Assembly (NCBI RefSeq): GCF_000264905.1
Contig: NW_006763151.1
Location: 431,643-495,642 of the forward strand
Reading direction: 5' to 3'
Length of the DNA: 64,000 nucleotides
DNA from: Stereum hirsutum FP-91666 SS1
Lineage: Eukaryota; Basidiomycota; Agaricomycetes; Russulales; Stereaceae
Part shown: one piece after another, positions 1-12,909 of the stretch
Position numbering within the stretch: position 1 is the stretch's first letter
Layout: each line of letters begins with the position of its first letter
Translations under genes and position numbers: made by a program
Notes under the pieces: model-generated
Databases searched by the model: none
Told to the model about the DNA's origin: nothing
The model's input: the letters and a program-made list of their open reading frames with translations, nothing else

Positions 1-747
1 CGTCCTGGTCCGCACTTACTAACGTTACACGCCGAGAAAAGGCTGTGATACGGGAGTTGTGATCCGTAGGAACGCATCCAGATTGAAGTTCGTGGAGCGG
101 GGTGTGCTGAGAAGTTCATTTGTGGCGTCCTGACGGTTAACTGAGCAAAGCAGCGAGGGGGCATGGGGAAGAAGCCCATACCCTCCGTTCCACTCTCTGA
201 GGGGAAGTCACAAGCGGCATATAAACAGATAGGATATATAGCAGACCGAAGCAGCTGCCCTTTAGCACGAACGCAAACAGCTCGCGGTTCCAGGGTGTGG
301 TCCAGTCGATCATATCCTCCATGCCTCCTCCGCACCTCGACATGGACTAGGGCCCGGACGTCTCGAAAGAGGCAAAGTCGGCCAAATCACCACGCAACAT
401 GCAGGGTTCAAGGACATTTGACAACCCCAAGAGAACACCAGGAAATCCAGTCTAGCTACACGCCATAGGTGTGCTTTTGAAGGCAGTGTAACCAGCAGGT
501 CGAGCAGCTCGTAGCACCTCGTCCACCTAGTGAGCAAAAGCTGGCCATTGTTTCAACCCTGAGGAAGAATATCAGGATCAGACACATTTCTTCAAGGTCT
601 TGAAGTGGTCGTAGTGGTTGTTCGTGAAGATGGGGATGTCGGCCACCCCATTTGGACAAGGGATGCCCCTCCCCAGCCGTGGCTGCGCGTCATCCCTTTC
701 GTTCTCGGACCTACTCTCGCTCTTACTCTCATCTTCCTCCAAGCGCT
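1..747. other. No gene recognised at left edge
   Basis: Short open frames occur on both strands, but none shows a recognisable family, a consistent chain of splice sites or a signal peptide. The last ~150 bases are pyrimidine-rich and lead into the SFT2 start, so they probably include its promoter and leader. Confidence 0.5.
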
Positions 748-1719
748 ATGGCACCCCAACCAAGTACAGAGCAGAATTTCCGCTCTAATCTCTCTCAATT
801 CCGATGGGCTCAAGGCAACAATGACGATTCACAACAAACTCAAGCCAGCCAACAGTCGAGTAACCCGTTCTCAAGGTTCTATAACGCGGTCGGAGGCGCC
901 TATATACCCTTACGCTCGACGGATCGATCGAATGAGGATGAGGCATATTTCGCGCTGTCGAGATGGGAGAGGTGCGCTGCATTGGATTATTATACAGAGG
1001 TTGTACGAGTGTTGACGAGCAGAATTATGGGTGGGAATCGGTGTTAGACTGCTCGGGTTCCTGGGATGTTTAGCAGGAGCTGCTGTTTGCTTTGCGGTTG
1101 CATTCTTCACGCTACCATTGCTGGCTCTTCGACCGGCCAAGTTTGCTCTAGCTTTTAGGTATGAAACCCGCCCATCAAGTATCGTTATTGCCTTGTTAAC
1201 TGACAAGGGAAACGAATTCTCAGCTTGGGAAGTCTACTGGTCATGTTCGGGTATGTTAACATGTTGCGGTCAATCTCTTCGAGACGTTCATTCTATCTTT
1301 GTTTCGTCGCCCTAGTTTCTCCGTACTAATTGGACCAATAAACCACGCAAAACACCTCATCTCGAAAGAGCGACTGCCCTTCTCTATTGCTTACCTCTCC
1401 AGTCTCGGTCTCACGCTATATTTCGCTCTCGGAGTACGCGTCTCTCTTACATCGACCGTCCTCCCGTCAATTGAACGCCCGAGCTAACTGCCACACCTTC
1501 TCCTTAGCCACATTCCTACCTTGGCTCACTTCTATGTGCAGTCGTCCAGGTACGTCGTCTCCTGGCTATTGTGGCGCGCCACACCGGTTTAACACGTCGT
1601 GCATTCAGGTGGTCGCACTGGTATCATATATCCTTGCATATTTTCCCGGAGGTATCCAAACACTCCGTTTCGGTGGCCAGATGGCTCTCAGAGGAGCAGG
1701 CAGTCTCCTTCCTGTCTGA
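748..1719 (+). CDS. SFT2: SFT2-family Golgi vesicle transport protein
   Basis: Small four-helix membrane protein of the Got1/Sft2 family, which in yeast acts in fusion of endosome-derived vesicles with the late Golgi. Spliced model: 748-971, 1048-1158, 1224-1250, 1316-1433, 1508-1549, 1609-1719; all phases agree and give 210 residues, close to the usual ~215. A polar N-terminal tail of ~70 residues ends in ALSRWER. Helices follow (LLGFLGCLAGAAVCF, then TLPLLALRPAKFALAF). The family signature PINHAKHLISKERLPF is intact, and the last helix ends in the typical YFPGGIQTLRFGGQ. The start is the first ATG in frame with this tail. Exon 3 is only 27 nt. What is known of yeast Sft2 gives the function; nothing here is broken. 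Confidence 0.93.
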
Positions 1720-2048
1720 TCATGATTCATCCTCCTTGTGCGGCTCCTTGTCAAATACTTACTTTTACATACACTTACTATAGCATGCGGATTCTTTTCT
1801 CTGATTGTATACGGTTAATGGGGATCATCGTCATCAAAAATTGCTGCCTAATGTCAGGATGATTCTCACCAGGTATCACAAGTAGCATTTTGCAAGAAAG
1901 CACTTTTGCAGAACATAAATATGAGACTAACTACACGAACCCGACGATGTGAGAGATGCGGAAGGGTACACGGCCACCTTCACCCAGATATCTTACTTTT
2001 ATTCAAACAAACAGACAAGCAAGCAAAATAGGTAAAACATTCAAGTGT
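1720..2048. other. Convergent 3' intergenic region
   Basis: This stretch lies between the stop codons of SFT2 (+) and NUP192 (-). It should hold both 3' untranslated regions and polyadenylation sites. No gene seen. Confidence 0.6.
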
Positions 2049-5000
2049 TCAGATCCCAAACCCATCAGACACCCAACTTTCCGTGTCTTCCACCTGCATT
2101 CCCATGGCGTCTATCAACCGTCTTGCCATAACCTCAAGATACGCAAGATTAGACCGCCAGTCGTGTCCCGTCAATTCATGATCCTGTCCCCAAAACCAAC
2201 CACGATGAGTTCCAATAACAACAAAACAGGCGCCGGAATACTAGAAAATAGAGAATCATGAAAGTACGCACGAGATCCAAAGCCCCCACTCTCTGTATCG
2301 CCGGCGCCAATCTCCTCGCTACATCCATTCTGAACTCATCCTCGTCTGCCGCTGCAGACAGGTATCGGACCAAGCCCGCCGTCGACGTCTTTAGCGAAGG
2401 ATTGTTAATGTGGCGGCCCTCGGCATAGAAGGAGATGTGTCGCCACAGTAGCAGAAGGAGCATCTCCACAGAGGCTGTACCGCCCGAAATTTGACCGTTA
2501 GTCCTGCAAAGAAGCTATTTATGATAGCCAGTACGCACCCAAGAGCGTTTTAGCATCATTCAAGAACTCGCCGCGTAATCGTTCCCATTCCTGACATATG
2601 AGCATCCGTTTCTGGCCAATGTTGAAATCTGCAAGGAGTTCCTTGTCGGGCAGGTTCACGAGCTATGTTCATCCATGCTTATGGTTAGTCCGTCTGTATA
2701 CGGATCAAGATGTAAGATAGGCTAACCTCTTCGATGTTCTCGACGCGTATATGATCCCGAGCAGCAAGCTCGGCCGTGATATCCGCGATCTGCTTCAAGG
2801 TGTCGGCTAGGTCTACACAAATACCGTGCAAAGCTACGATAGCATCCCCCACGGTCGGAATAGTAGCTGATACAGAGAAAGTATTCAGGACGACGGCTTT
2901 TGGGAGCTTGAACGGCGACGTACCCATCAATCGAGTCGCTCGCTCTTCATGTCTGGGCGTAGTCGTCACCGGCGACAAAACGAGTGTAATCTCCGGCTCT
3001 GCAAGGTCATTGTAAGGCGTAACTGAGCATTTCGACGTCATCGCAGTTCGATTCAACACCGACATACCTGTGAAATCGCTCGCCATGCCCAAATAGACGA
3101 TCAACGCCTTCCGAAGGAGCTGCTCTTTTCGAATGACCTCAACATCGAACTTTGTCTCTTCGCCGAACCCTGAACCACACCCCATACCCATATCGACGAT
3201 CAGTACATCTTTTCCTCATGATTCGGGTGCAGGGAGCGCGCACGTAAGAATTGGACGGATGACGTACCGGATGCAATGATTGAAGCGTTCAGTTTCTCTG
3301 TGTCCGTGTATGGCTGGATGCGGCGAGCCCAAAGGTCGTGCCCTAGACACCTTGCTGAAAGACTCAAGAGCGCGGCATGCACGTTACCAAACCCAGAGTT
3401 GGCGGAGACCTACGGAACGTTCAGCATCAAGCAGTACGAGCAGTACAGATAAACGATGACGCACAAGTTCAGACTTCGGCACTTGAGGGAATACCGAAGC
3501 GCAGAGGGAGACTAGGAGATGAATCTCGTCGAGAGCGGACAAGGAAAGTTGTTCCTCTTCGCTCTTGAGCATGATCACGATGGTGTCTCGATGGCCCGAG
3601 AGGAATTCAAGGCCCTATAATGACATCAAGTTGTGTGAGTTCCAATATTAGGAAAGGCGAACCAGTCAGACAAACCTGGCTCAGTGCAGTTGCATGACTT
3701 GGCCCAAGTGTGGCTAGTAGTCCATCGACAAGTTGTAAAGCGGGCATGAAGAGCTGGTGGTATCGCTGGACTGCTGATGGGAGGAAACTGTCGTGATCTG
3801 AGGACACCTGACGTGAGTTCACCGAAGACGCAGAATAAAAAAGAGTCTGGGGAAACACATACCCAAGAAGGCCTGATCGGCTTCTGGCCGTGCGTCCAAG
3901 TAATCACAACTTGCCAGTGTTGAAAGTAGCCTCGCCTCCAACAACCGCTCAGCACCCTGTCTTGTCTGCGCGACCTGGATCAACAAGGACATCTTGGCCT
4001 CGTAGATATACAGTGGGTTTAGGTCATCTTCAAGGCGACGCCAATTCACATTAGCCGTGGAATCGATGGCGCGCGATCGAGTGGAAAGGGCATACCAGGA
4101 TCAGGTTTCAAAACGGACTGCAATCTTTCATCTGCTTCTTTCAGGCCTCTGGCAAAGTTCATCAGGAACCCGTTCTTTGCCATCGTCCCCAACACCAAGG
4201 CTTGTCTGTCCCCCCTTGCCAGGTGGACTAAACAGTCCAAAAGCATGAACGCGACCGTCTTCCAAACTTCCGTCCCGTCAGTCGCATCTCGACAAATGGT
4301 CGTCATTAGTCGCTCGATAACGGGCTTCATGACAGCGAGGGTACCCTCTTCGAGTGCAGATGGGGTTGAAAGATGAGTGTTGGGGGAGAAACGGGATGAG
4401 GTGGGTGTGGCTGAACGGAGAGAGTTGGACATGGAGGTGCTGTCGCTGAGGAAAGAAATTTCACGGAGTGAGAGGTTGGTGGAGCCCGCCAGGGAGAGAC
4501 TGAGATTGACGGCCTTGTTGTCGGATGAGTCGGGAGATGAGTCGGATGAGATGAGGTGGAAGTAGTTGATTAGCGCGGCGTAGAGGTTACCACGGACTAG
4601 TTCAACACGATGATCCGCGATGCATTCCAATATACTTCGGAATAAGGCATAGAGACGTTCCGCAGGAAGAGAACCGGCGTCCGAGTCCACACCGGCAGAT
4701 TGGACCAATCGTTGACTGCGCCTGTCCTCCCGAATTTTGGTGATGAGGGAGAGCGAAACCTCAGCAAAGAGAACAGCTGTCGAGTCGGTGATCGCGCCTG
4801 ATCGGATGATAGGTGGCAACTCATGTAACAGGTCAAAGAGCATTGTCTCTCTCCTGTCCCTCGGCAGCTTCGCGAAACACTGTACGAGTGTCATATCCAC
4901 CAGTCTCCTCCACGCCTCGAACCCATTCGCCACAGCGAATTGAACCTCCCGCCTATGATTCTCCACCGCGCAACTTTCCAGAACATAGGCCGTCTCCGCG

Positions 5001-8000
5001 TCCAACTTCTCCAGATGCGCGGGATTGACGATGTGGCCTTGGGCGTGGAGGACTTTCCTCGCAGTAGAAAGCATCCCGAGCAACGCGTTGCGATCGACAA
5101 TCTCGCATCCCTTCTCGTCCAATTTCACACATTGTCCCAAGCCCAAGCCCCCTAGGAACTCGAGCTCCACTGCCGCCGCCTCGGTAGTCAAAGCCAGACT
5201 GTCGACCCACTCAAACGAGAGTGACTGTACGAACTCAATGATCCGCATGTGCGTCTGTCCGATTTGGTGCGGCTTGAATGGCCTAAACGTCTCGTCCTCC
5301 CAATCCTCGTCGACCACATCGTCTATCTTCTGATTCCCGTAAATCAGATCTAACAGCTCTCCTACGCCACGGAAATGTGCCTTCTTCGTCAGGACGTGCA
5401 GATCCAAAGCGACGAGGTCGAAAATGTATGACCGCAGTCTGAGGAAGGACGTGAGCACAGAGATTGATGTCGGCACCCTCGCCCCATCCGCGTATTGGAC
5501 TTCCACGGTTGGCTCCGCAATCCCCGTCGGTACTTGGAATGGTAATACCGCCAGTTGCCTCGCAAAGAAATCCTCCTGCGCCCTCAAGTACCGCATCGTC
5601 ATCTCCGACGTGTCTCGATGCATACACATCTGGTACAATATCCTGTAGTACCGCTCTGCTAGCTCCGGGAAACCTTCGAAGAGAGGTCGACCTTGAGTGC
5701 TACCTGCCTGGGCGAGTTCACGCTCTTTGCCTTTCGTGTGAAGGCGGGGCACACCGATGTTGACCCATTCGAGGATGACATGGAAGGGAGTTTCAAACCA
5801 GTCTACGGCACGGGGATCTTCGATTTGCTTCACCTTGGTGTCGCGGAGGAGGATGAGGTGGGCAACGTTGGGATACTTGCTGCCCTTTGCAGTGTTTTGG
5901 GAGAGGAGGTCGAGGGCGGCAAGGCGAACAGCTTGAGAGAGGCTTATTGGAAGTTCCTCCATATCGGGAGCACCAGCACCGGTGTATTGTTCCGTGTCGT
6001 CCTCCGCAACGTCGATATCTTCCAGAGATTCGAGAGCAAGGATGCTACGATAGGCGATGACAATCTTCGTGCTTTCAGGGCTCTCGGCGAGTATCGTCGT
6101 CAGGTTGGGAAAGGCGGCCGAGGTCGAGAGGATGGTAAGTATCTTGACAGACAGGAGCGCGACCTCGGGATGCTGCATATGATGGGCGAACGCCGCGATC
6201 GCAGGTGCATAATGCGATTCGAACGAGAGCGCCTGGTCCAGTTTCGTGAAGAACGATCTCGGGCGAACGCCACCTACAACGATCATATTCGCGTCGGGAT
6301 ATTCAGCCGATAGCGGGACGAGGACGTCGAGGAAGATGTCCTGAATTTCGAGCACTCGATGCACGATTCGCAAAACTCGGGTAATGGTGCTCTTGAAGAC
6401 CGGTTCCTCTGACTCGAAGTTTTTGTCCAGGAGCTCGATGCCGCTCGTGATAAACCTGAAGATGGCTTCTTGGAGTGATGATGCGTTCGTGAGCAGCCGG
6501 GCCATGATTTCGTATCCTGGGTGGACGAGCAACGGAAGGAACGACTCTCCTCTGATCTGTTGCTCCTCCGCTGACGCCAGAAGGGCCTCAAGGTCGAAGC
6601 TCGCTAACGACCGTTCCATGAATGCCAAACAAAGGTCGTACATCAACCACCTATCCTTCTGAACCCTATACTCCCTGAGCGTTACCCTCAAGAATACCTG
6701 GTCGATCACGAAAGCGACGAACGGCCCTATCCCGGGCTGTCTGTATCCTAGTCCAAGGTTATCTGGCACCGTATTGATCGGCTCAGCATCGACAACACGG
6801 CTCTTCAGCGGGAGCCGTTTGGGTGTGTGAATGAGCGTACTGAGAAGCCGAAGGAAGGGGATCGTCCCGGGATACTGTCCACCCGGCTCCTCAACCGTCT
6901 CGAGCTCAAGTTCAACACCTTTCTTGTTCAGCGAGCCTCCGGTCCCGCGCACATTAATGACCTCGAGTCGCTCCATAAGCGTCCACACCGCACGACCGAT
7001 CTCGACACCGGGAAGGCCAGCACCGGGTTCGCAGAATGCGGCCAAAGCCGCGAAGATGGATCCCTTGAGTTCGACGGGTACAGGAAGAGGAACGAGCGAC
7101 ACGAGAGTGGGGATCGCGCGCAGGTGTGCGGTACTGCTCAATGCTGTCCGTGCGTTGACGGCATATGTGACGACGTTGGAGAGGAGGCGAAGGAAGGCTT
7201 GAGCAAGCCAGACGTCTTTCGGTGTCAGTGTGAACTGTGGTTGTTGTGGCACATGCTGCTGAGGGTGGTGAGTCGAAAGCATGCCAAATTGCGAACTCGA
7301 AAACGAAGGAGGGGGTGGTGCTGGTGGACGTGTGGCCGAGGAGCTGGCTGCGGCCCACGACTCGAGGAGTTGAAAGATGGCGGACCAGGAAACAAGTGCA
7401 CCATTTGCCGCTGAGTTCGATTGTGGCAACATGCTCCCCGGGATGACCTCACCATTACCTCTCGCCATAAAATTGTACGCCAATTCGCTGCATTGTTGAC
7501 CCTTTGCCAGACCAGCGAGCATATTGTACAACGCGATAGACATGTCCAGGTCTCGTGGCTGGGTGGACCATACTGACCATTGCAAGAACGCAGGTAGTTT
7601 CCCGGCCGATACTTCGTTATACTCAAGCCAGGAAAGAGGCTGCGAGCCCGGTGGGCTGCAGCCCCAGAATTGTAGACCACGTTCAGGAGGTAGAGCAGAG
7701 AAGAGTTCGCCGATGAAAGTGAAGAACATGGCAATGTCGTTCCGTGTGATTGAGGTGCTTTTATCGAGCTCTGTGCGAGAGGTGTGGGATGAGCGGAAAG
7801 CCCTCGAGCGATCGGAACGAGCGTTGGCCAAGATCACGTCTTCTTGTCGTTGCTTGATCTTTCGGAGCTCGGAAGATGCGTGAGTGATGATTGAACGGAC
7901 GAGGGTCTCGAATGAGCGCAAGACGACCGGCTTGAACTCATCCCCGACGAAATCGTGTAGTTGTTGCTCTGCTTCGGGAGCCGATCGCAGCAAGGAGTCG

Positions 8001-9685
8001 GCGAAAGAATTTGATTGAACGTGGCCTTCGCGTTTTTCGAGCTCGACGACACATGAGGTGAGGTAGGTAAACGCGTCTCCCTGAACGGCATTCCATACGT
8101 TGGTTTCCAGTTCCTCCGTCTTGAAACCTTCGCGATGCTCCAATGTCGGATCTCGATGCCGTACCTCTGTCAGAAACAGGGTCCATTTGAGTAAAATCGC
8201 TGCCTTCAACCCGGGATTCTTCCACTCCGTCGTCGGGCTCAACTTATTCTTCATGAGTGAGAGCGTGCTGGCATGAACTGCGAGGTCATGGCGGTTCGTG
8301 ATTGATCGTGAGCGCGGGTCAATGGGATCAAAAGCAGCGAGGACGGTGGTGAGGATATAGTATGTCATTGCATGGTGGGGGTTATTTTGCAGCCAGGGAA
8401 TCATGCGCTCGATTTGGTGAGAGGAGACAGCGCCAAGGCGGACCAGAAGGAAAAGAAGAGTCGCGAGTGACCGTCGTTCATATTTGAGTGACTCCAATCT
8501 CGGGAGGAGGGCGTCCTGTCCCCAATTAATATTTTGCCCTATGAATGAACTCGTCAGCGTTGTTCTCTGCAACAAAATTGTTCGATAAATAGCCTGTAAC
8601 GAAGATGAGATCGATCTGGCCCAACGAGACAGCGTAAACCTATCGTGATGTGAGAACTACAGGCATGTGGGCAAAGGACTGTGTCTGTTCGTTGTTCCGT
8701 AGAATGCAACGGAAAAATGTACGTTGGCAGTTGACTCTATTGCCAAGTAGAAGCGTCCAGTTCACTCTAGAGGTATATTATCGTAGTAGCGATATATGTC
8801 GTCATCTTATGACATCGTATGCCGAGGTCAACCTCTGCAACTTCTGCATGGCTTCCCCAGTTTACTCCATTCAAAGCTGGAGTTCGAGATGAGGGCCGTC
8901 CTTTGGACTCAAATTTGAGAGACGCTAGGCCAATTCAGGCAGAAAGACTTGTTGGCTGCTATGGCCTTCAATGGGCGCTCCTGGCGACGACCATTGGGCA
9001 GCAAAGATCCGTATAGAGTGTGGCTCACCTTGGACATCTGTCGTACTGACAGCGTTCTGCGTTTGTGTCTGTGCTGTCGCTATAGCTTGCTCTAACGCCT
9101 CAACCTGCACCAGAATCTTCTGGGTAAGGCTCTTTGGCCCCAAGGCCTCCCCCAGAAGGTGTTTCGTGACAAAATCCGCTAGACGCTTGTGTAGTTGGCT
9201 CGACTGTTCTGGCACTGCACATTCGGTGATGTCGAGTAATAGTCGGAGGCAATGGACGATGTCTGCACGTCTTTGATGATGCTCTGCTACGGTCTTGATA
9301 ATGAGTTGTTCGGAAGTGATGTTGGGGTTGGTTCTTGTGACGAATAGAACGAGCGAGCCGACGTAGAACTCGGAGCAATCGAGAACTTGGGCTATGGAGA
9401 TGATCTGGTATCCACCATCCGCGTTCACATTCTGCTTGACACCATTAATGGTGAGTTTTCCTTGATAAAAACACGTCAGAATCTACAGTCAAGGAAAGGA
9501 ACATGGCCGAACGCACCTTCTCGCAAGTCCTTCTGTTCAGCTTCACTTCGTGGTGGAACATCGAAAAGGTTCAAGAGGGTTGGTCGTGCAGAAACCAGGA
9601 GTTCAAATAGTTCTCGTTCGTCGTCGACTGTTCCTGTGGAAGAAAATGAGAGAAGGGTACTGCGAAGGTGGGCGAGGGACTGCAT
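2049..9685 (-). CDS. NUP192: Inner-ring nucleoporin NUP192/NUP205
   Basis: Large alpha-solenoid scaffold protein of the nuclear pore inner ring. Model on the minus strand: 9685-9517, 9460-9029, 8538-4096, 4027-3863, 3797-3676, 3614-3465, 3409-3268, 3169-3068, 2998-2727, 2662-2539, 2474-2272, 2240-2049. All twelve exons join in phase and give 2,171 residues, in the normal range for the family. The N-terminus (MQSLAHLRSTLLS, then ELFELLVSARPTLLNLFDVP) and the block RLESLKYERRSLATLL match the family. Late blocks such as LYIYEAKMSLLIQVAQTRQG and LLLLLWRHISFYAEG are also typical. One 4.4-kb exon holds two thirds of the protein. The second intron, about 490 nt, is far longer than the others (~35-70 nt); its acceptor was chosen because it alone restores phase before QNINWGQD. 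The final 64-codon exon is open and in phase but I recognise it less well. Confidence 0.93.
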
Positions 9686-10736
9686 CAAGGACGGTGGCGA
9701 ACAACAAACACGAACGCGTCCGGATTTCTGCACGCGTTGGGGTCGTGGGAAAGTGTGGCGGAAAATGAACATGAATCGTGTCAGTGGCACCCCTTCTCAT
9801 TTCGATCCTGCACCTCGACTGGTTTTTCAATCTCACTTCTCTCCTAGCTTCTGAATTACTCCTTGTACCGATGGATTTGGGTATGCTGGTGGTCCCAATA
9901 TCACTCGCTACTCGCGTCCCGCCTTCATGTCCCGCCTTCATGACCTTCGATTTTTCTGGGAGAAACTTAGACCCCACTGGAGCATCAGCACCGCTACTGA
10001 AGGCTCATTTTTGGCATATAGTAACTTAGTGCCTAAAACAATCGATGTGCCAGTGTAACCCGCATGTCCCGTTCCCGCTGTTTTCATTTCGGATCGTCGC
10101 CACATGCTACCACATCGTATGTTTCTCCCGCTCACCCTTGGTATTTTTGACGGTCAGACGACTCGTTGCCGTATGGTCACGGAATGTATGTTTGTTTCGA
10201 AGTTTCTGAACTGTCTATGTCTGACAGGGCACGTTGCTGTGTGTTGATTAGACTCTGTCAATTGTGTTGGTCCACCACTGCCCCTCTGCGCGTCATTTTC
10301 GATTGCTCGTGATGCTTGTGGATCCGGGGTGCCAGTCATTACTTGAGGAATCAACGTCCCACCGAGAACGGGATGGTATCATTTGCATGGCATCTCATGC
10401 ATCAGATCTTCTCCACATCCAGGCATTTGAAAGGTCTGCAGCCAGAAGACCTATAAAATGACTGACACTGGGAGAAAAGTTGCACACATGTACCTAATCC
10501 CAGAGTCATCAGGGCACCACTATAACGCTCGTCCTTTGCAGCACGTATCAGATGTCGCCCGACAGTGCTTCTCAATTGTGAGCCTTTGGTTGGACAGACA
10601 CCTGCTTCGTATATCTCGCTAACATGACCCAAGGGTGGGGAGCCATACTATACCGCTCATCTGCTTCGGTACATTTGTGCGGCCTAATATCATTGTTGTG
10701 CTGGGACTGATACTCTCTACTGGCGCTAACTCTAGC
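9686..10736. other. Divergent intergenic region
   Basis: This region separates the NUP192 start (-) from the first supported exon of the DUF6533 gene (+). It must contain both promoters and the unresolved first exon of the DUF6533 gene, probably in the last ~120 bases. No other coding signal is convincing. Confidence 0.5.
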
Positions 10737-12285
10737 TATACTATACTACGACTACGCCCTAACCTTCACCGCAGAGGTTACCTACTTTTGGCCCCCGCGT
10801 AATCAATTCAGGTGGCCCGTGCTTCTGTTCTTCATGAACCGATATCTCGTTGTGTGTGGGCATGTCGTTATGGTCTTGGATATTTGCATGTATCCAAAGA
10901 ATATATCGGTATGCGTTAAGCTCCACCTTATACTCTCACTGTCGCTGACTACGACATTTTGCCTCCGAAGCTGTCAGTCACAGTCTTATTCAGGTTCATT
11001 CTGCTATATGAACCAACATCTACTAAATTACGTTTTCTTCGGTCTTATAGATGCTCTTATATCTACAAATTCCATGAGCCCTACGTAGGAGTTGTTCAAT
11101 TGGTGGTAATTGGTGCACACGACGTCTTTCCATCCTTCAACGTTTCGCACAATTGTTAACAGCATCGTTGCAGGTCTCTGCATCACACGAGTATCGGCTA
11201 TGTACAATAACCATCGTTTGGTTCTTGGGTTTCTCACGCTTGAGGCAGCGGCGATTGTTGGTGTAACCGTCGTGCGTACCGCATTACCAGTCATTTCGAG
11301 AACTGGAATGCTTTGACTCATTTGACACACATCAGTCTTCTGTTCTGGCGGACATGCATGCTGGAGAGTATCCACTTCTACCTCTCGACAGCGTTCCTGG
11401 ATGTAACCCTCTGGTAACAGCCAAATAGTATGTCCAGTCCTCTGTAATGCATACCTACGTTATTGAAGGCCATTGCTTCTCATAGTGCGAAGCGTAAGTC
11501 ACGGAATACTCATTCATGGCTTGATATTGATGCGTGGGTGCTTGTAGGTATCGCAATTCCATGGAGTGCCCTCCTCGTATTCGACTTCAGCATCTTCTTC
11601 CTGACCTTGTACAAAGCACTGCGTTGTGGTCAGAATCCACCCATCAAACTAGTAACTATCCTTGTTCGAGACGGTAAGTCTACTCTCATTCCGTGTTTTA
11701 CAGTTAAGCTCATTGATCTTCCACATGCCTTCAGGTGCGCTGTACTTTGGGTATGTTCCGGTCCGTTTCACGCTAAAATATGGGACATGATATTGAAAGG
11801 CTCTACGTGCAGCGTACTGTTCACAGTGAATCTCACGAACGTATTTATGCTATTTGTGAGTGACACATGTTCTCGATATTTATTCAGAGATACTTGTTGG
11901 CACTGATCCAAACACTGCCAAATACTGTTTGCCCAGTATGCTCCGGTACGAGTACAACTCTTCTAATTTTACTGTCAATTCGTTCAATCGGTGCTCACGC
12001 CATAATCCATCTTACCTTGGCTTCAAGCCACTTCTAAAGAACGTCAATACGATTGTGTCCAATGTGTGAGTGCACCAAACCAATAATACTCCCAGTAATT
12101 CCCTCGCTTCCCAGAGATTTAACCTTCCTTGATTTTGTAGGCTCTCGAGCACTCTGATGTCTCGACTGATGCTGAACCTTCGCGACGAGGCAAACCGTAA
12201 GGAAGATTCAGAGGCCCAGCTCGACACACTTTCCGTTCCGCGATTCCGGACTGGGTCGTCTGTCAGCAGCACCGAGGATGTATAA
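10737..12285 (+). CDS. DUF6533 multi-pass membrane protein (5' end unresolved)
   Basis: Member of a large Agaricomycete family of membrane proteins with an N-terminal DUF6533 domain and no established function. The first visible exon carries the diagnostic YYDYALTF, followed by RWPVLLFFMNRYLVV. Later hydrophobic exons include HEPYVGVVQLVVI spliced to GLCITRVSAMYNNHRLVLGF, then WSALLVFDFSIFFLTLYKAL and LVRDGALYFG. A polar cytoplasmic tail begins LSSTLMSRLMLNLRDEANRK and ends SSVSSTEDV with TAA at 12283-12285. The exon order matches seven-helix family members. The start codon lies upstream in a separate exon I could not fix: exon 1 must end in phase 1, and no upstream ATG gave a phase-consistent join. 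Function unknown. Confidence 0.75.
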
Positions 12286-12909
12286 CTCGAGCGGATTCTA
12301 AAACTTAGAGGAGAACGATGATCCTTTCTTCATTGAGGCTGATCCTAGCCTGTCTTTGGTACCTACGGACTGCTTTGGGGCTTGTTGTGAGGATGTTGTC
12401 GGTTTACGTCTGAGTCCTTGGACTTTCTCATCGCACGGTCCCAAATTCATCAGTCGTGTAATCAATCATAGGATGAGTCAATGTAAGTAATACTCAAGCC
12501 TGAGGCTACTACAAGCTTGAAAGTCGTGCATGTAAGCAATAGGGGCTCTTCACTCGAGAACTTATCTTATCGGTTCGCGATAACCACCGCCACAATGGTC
12601 ACTCGGGTGGCGTTCACTGCTACCACCGTCATCTTGAGCTCTGCGCCCACCGCATATAACAGGAGTTCCAATCGTAGTCGTTGAGCACCCTTCCATCTTC
12701 CGTCTATGACTCATGCAGAGGTCAAGTGGTCAAGGCTGTGATCTCCTTCTGAGTCTGACGAACCCACTTCGACGATTACTCAGGCTCTACGCCGACCGAC
12801 TGGAGTACTTATACTTGCATAACCGAGCCTGCTGCAATCTCAGGCCTTTTACACCTTTCTCAGTCTTCTACCATTCATCTCACGCCCAGTGCTATCTCCA
12901 CCTGAAAGA
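12286..12909. other. Intergenic region
   Basis: This lies between the DUF6533 stop and the DUF427 start. A frame of about 58 codons (12306-12485) is open directly after the DUF6533 stop and begins with an acidic-aromatic stretch. It could be an alternative 3' exon or chance. No other gene seen; the promoter of the DUF427 gene should lie near the right end. Confidence 0.45.

Noticed and set aside
3411..3465. A possible frameshift in NUP192 near the LLDAERS stretch
   Set aside because: A 55-nt intron with a GTGCGT donor, a CTGAAC branch site and a TAG acceptor explains the frame change exactly.
5693..6313. + strand frame of 206 codons
   Set aside because: Antisense to the large NUP192 exon.
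8576..8640. Extending the long NUP192 exon upstream through an open frame (FTLSRWARSISSSLQAIYRT)
   Set aside because: No acceptor there fits the phase of the preceding exon. The acceptor at 8540-8539 does, and it gives a better family match.
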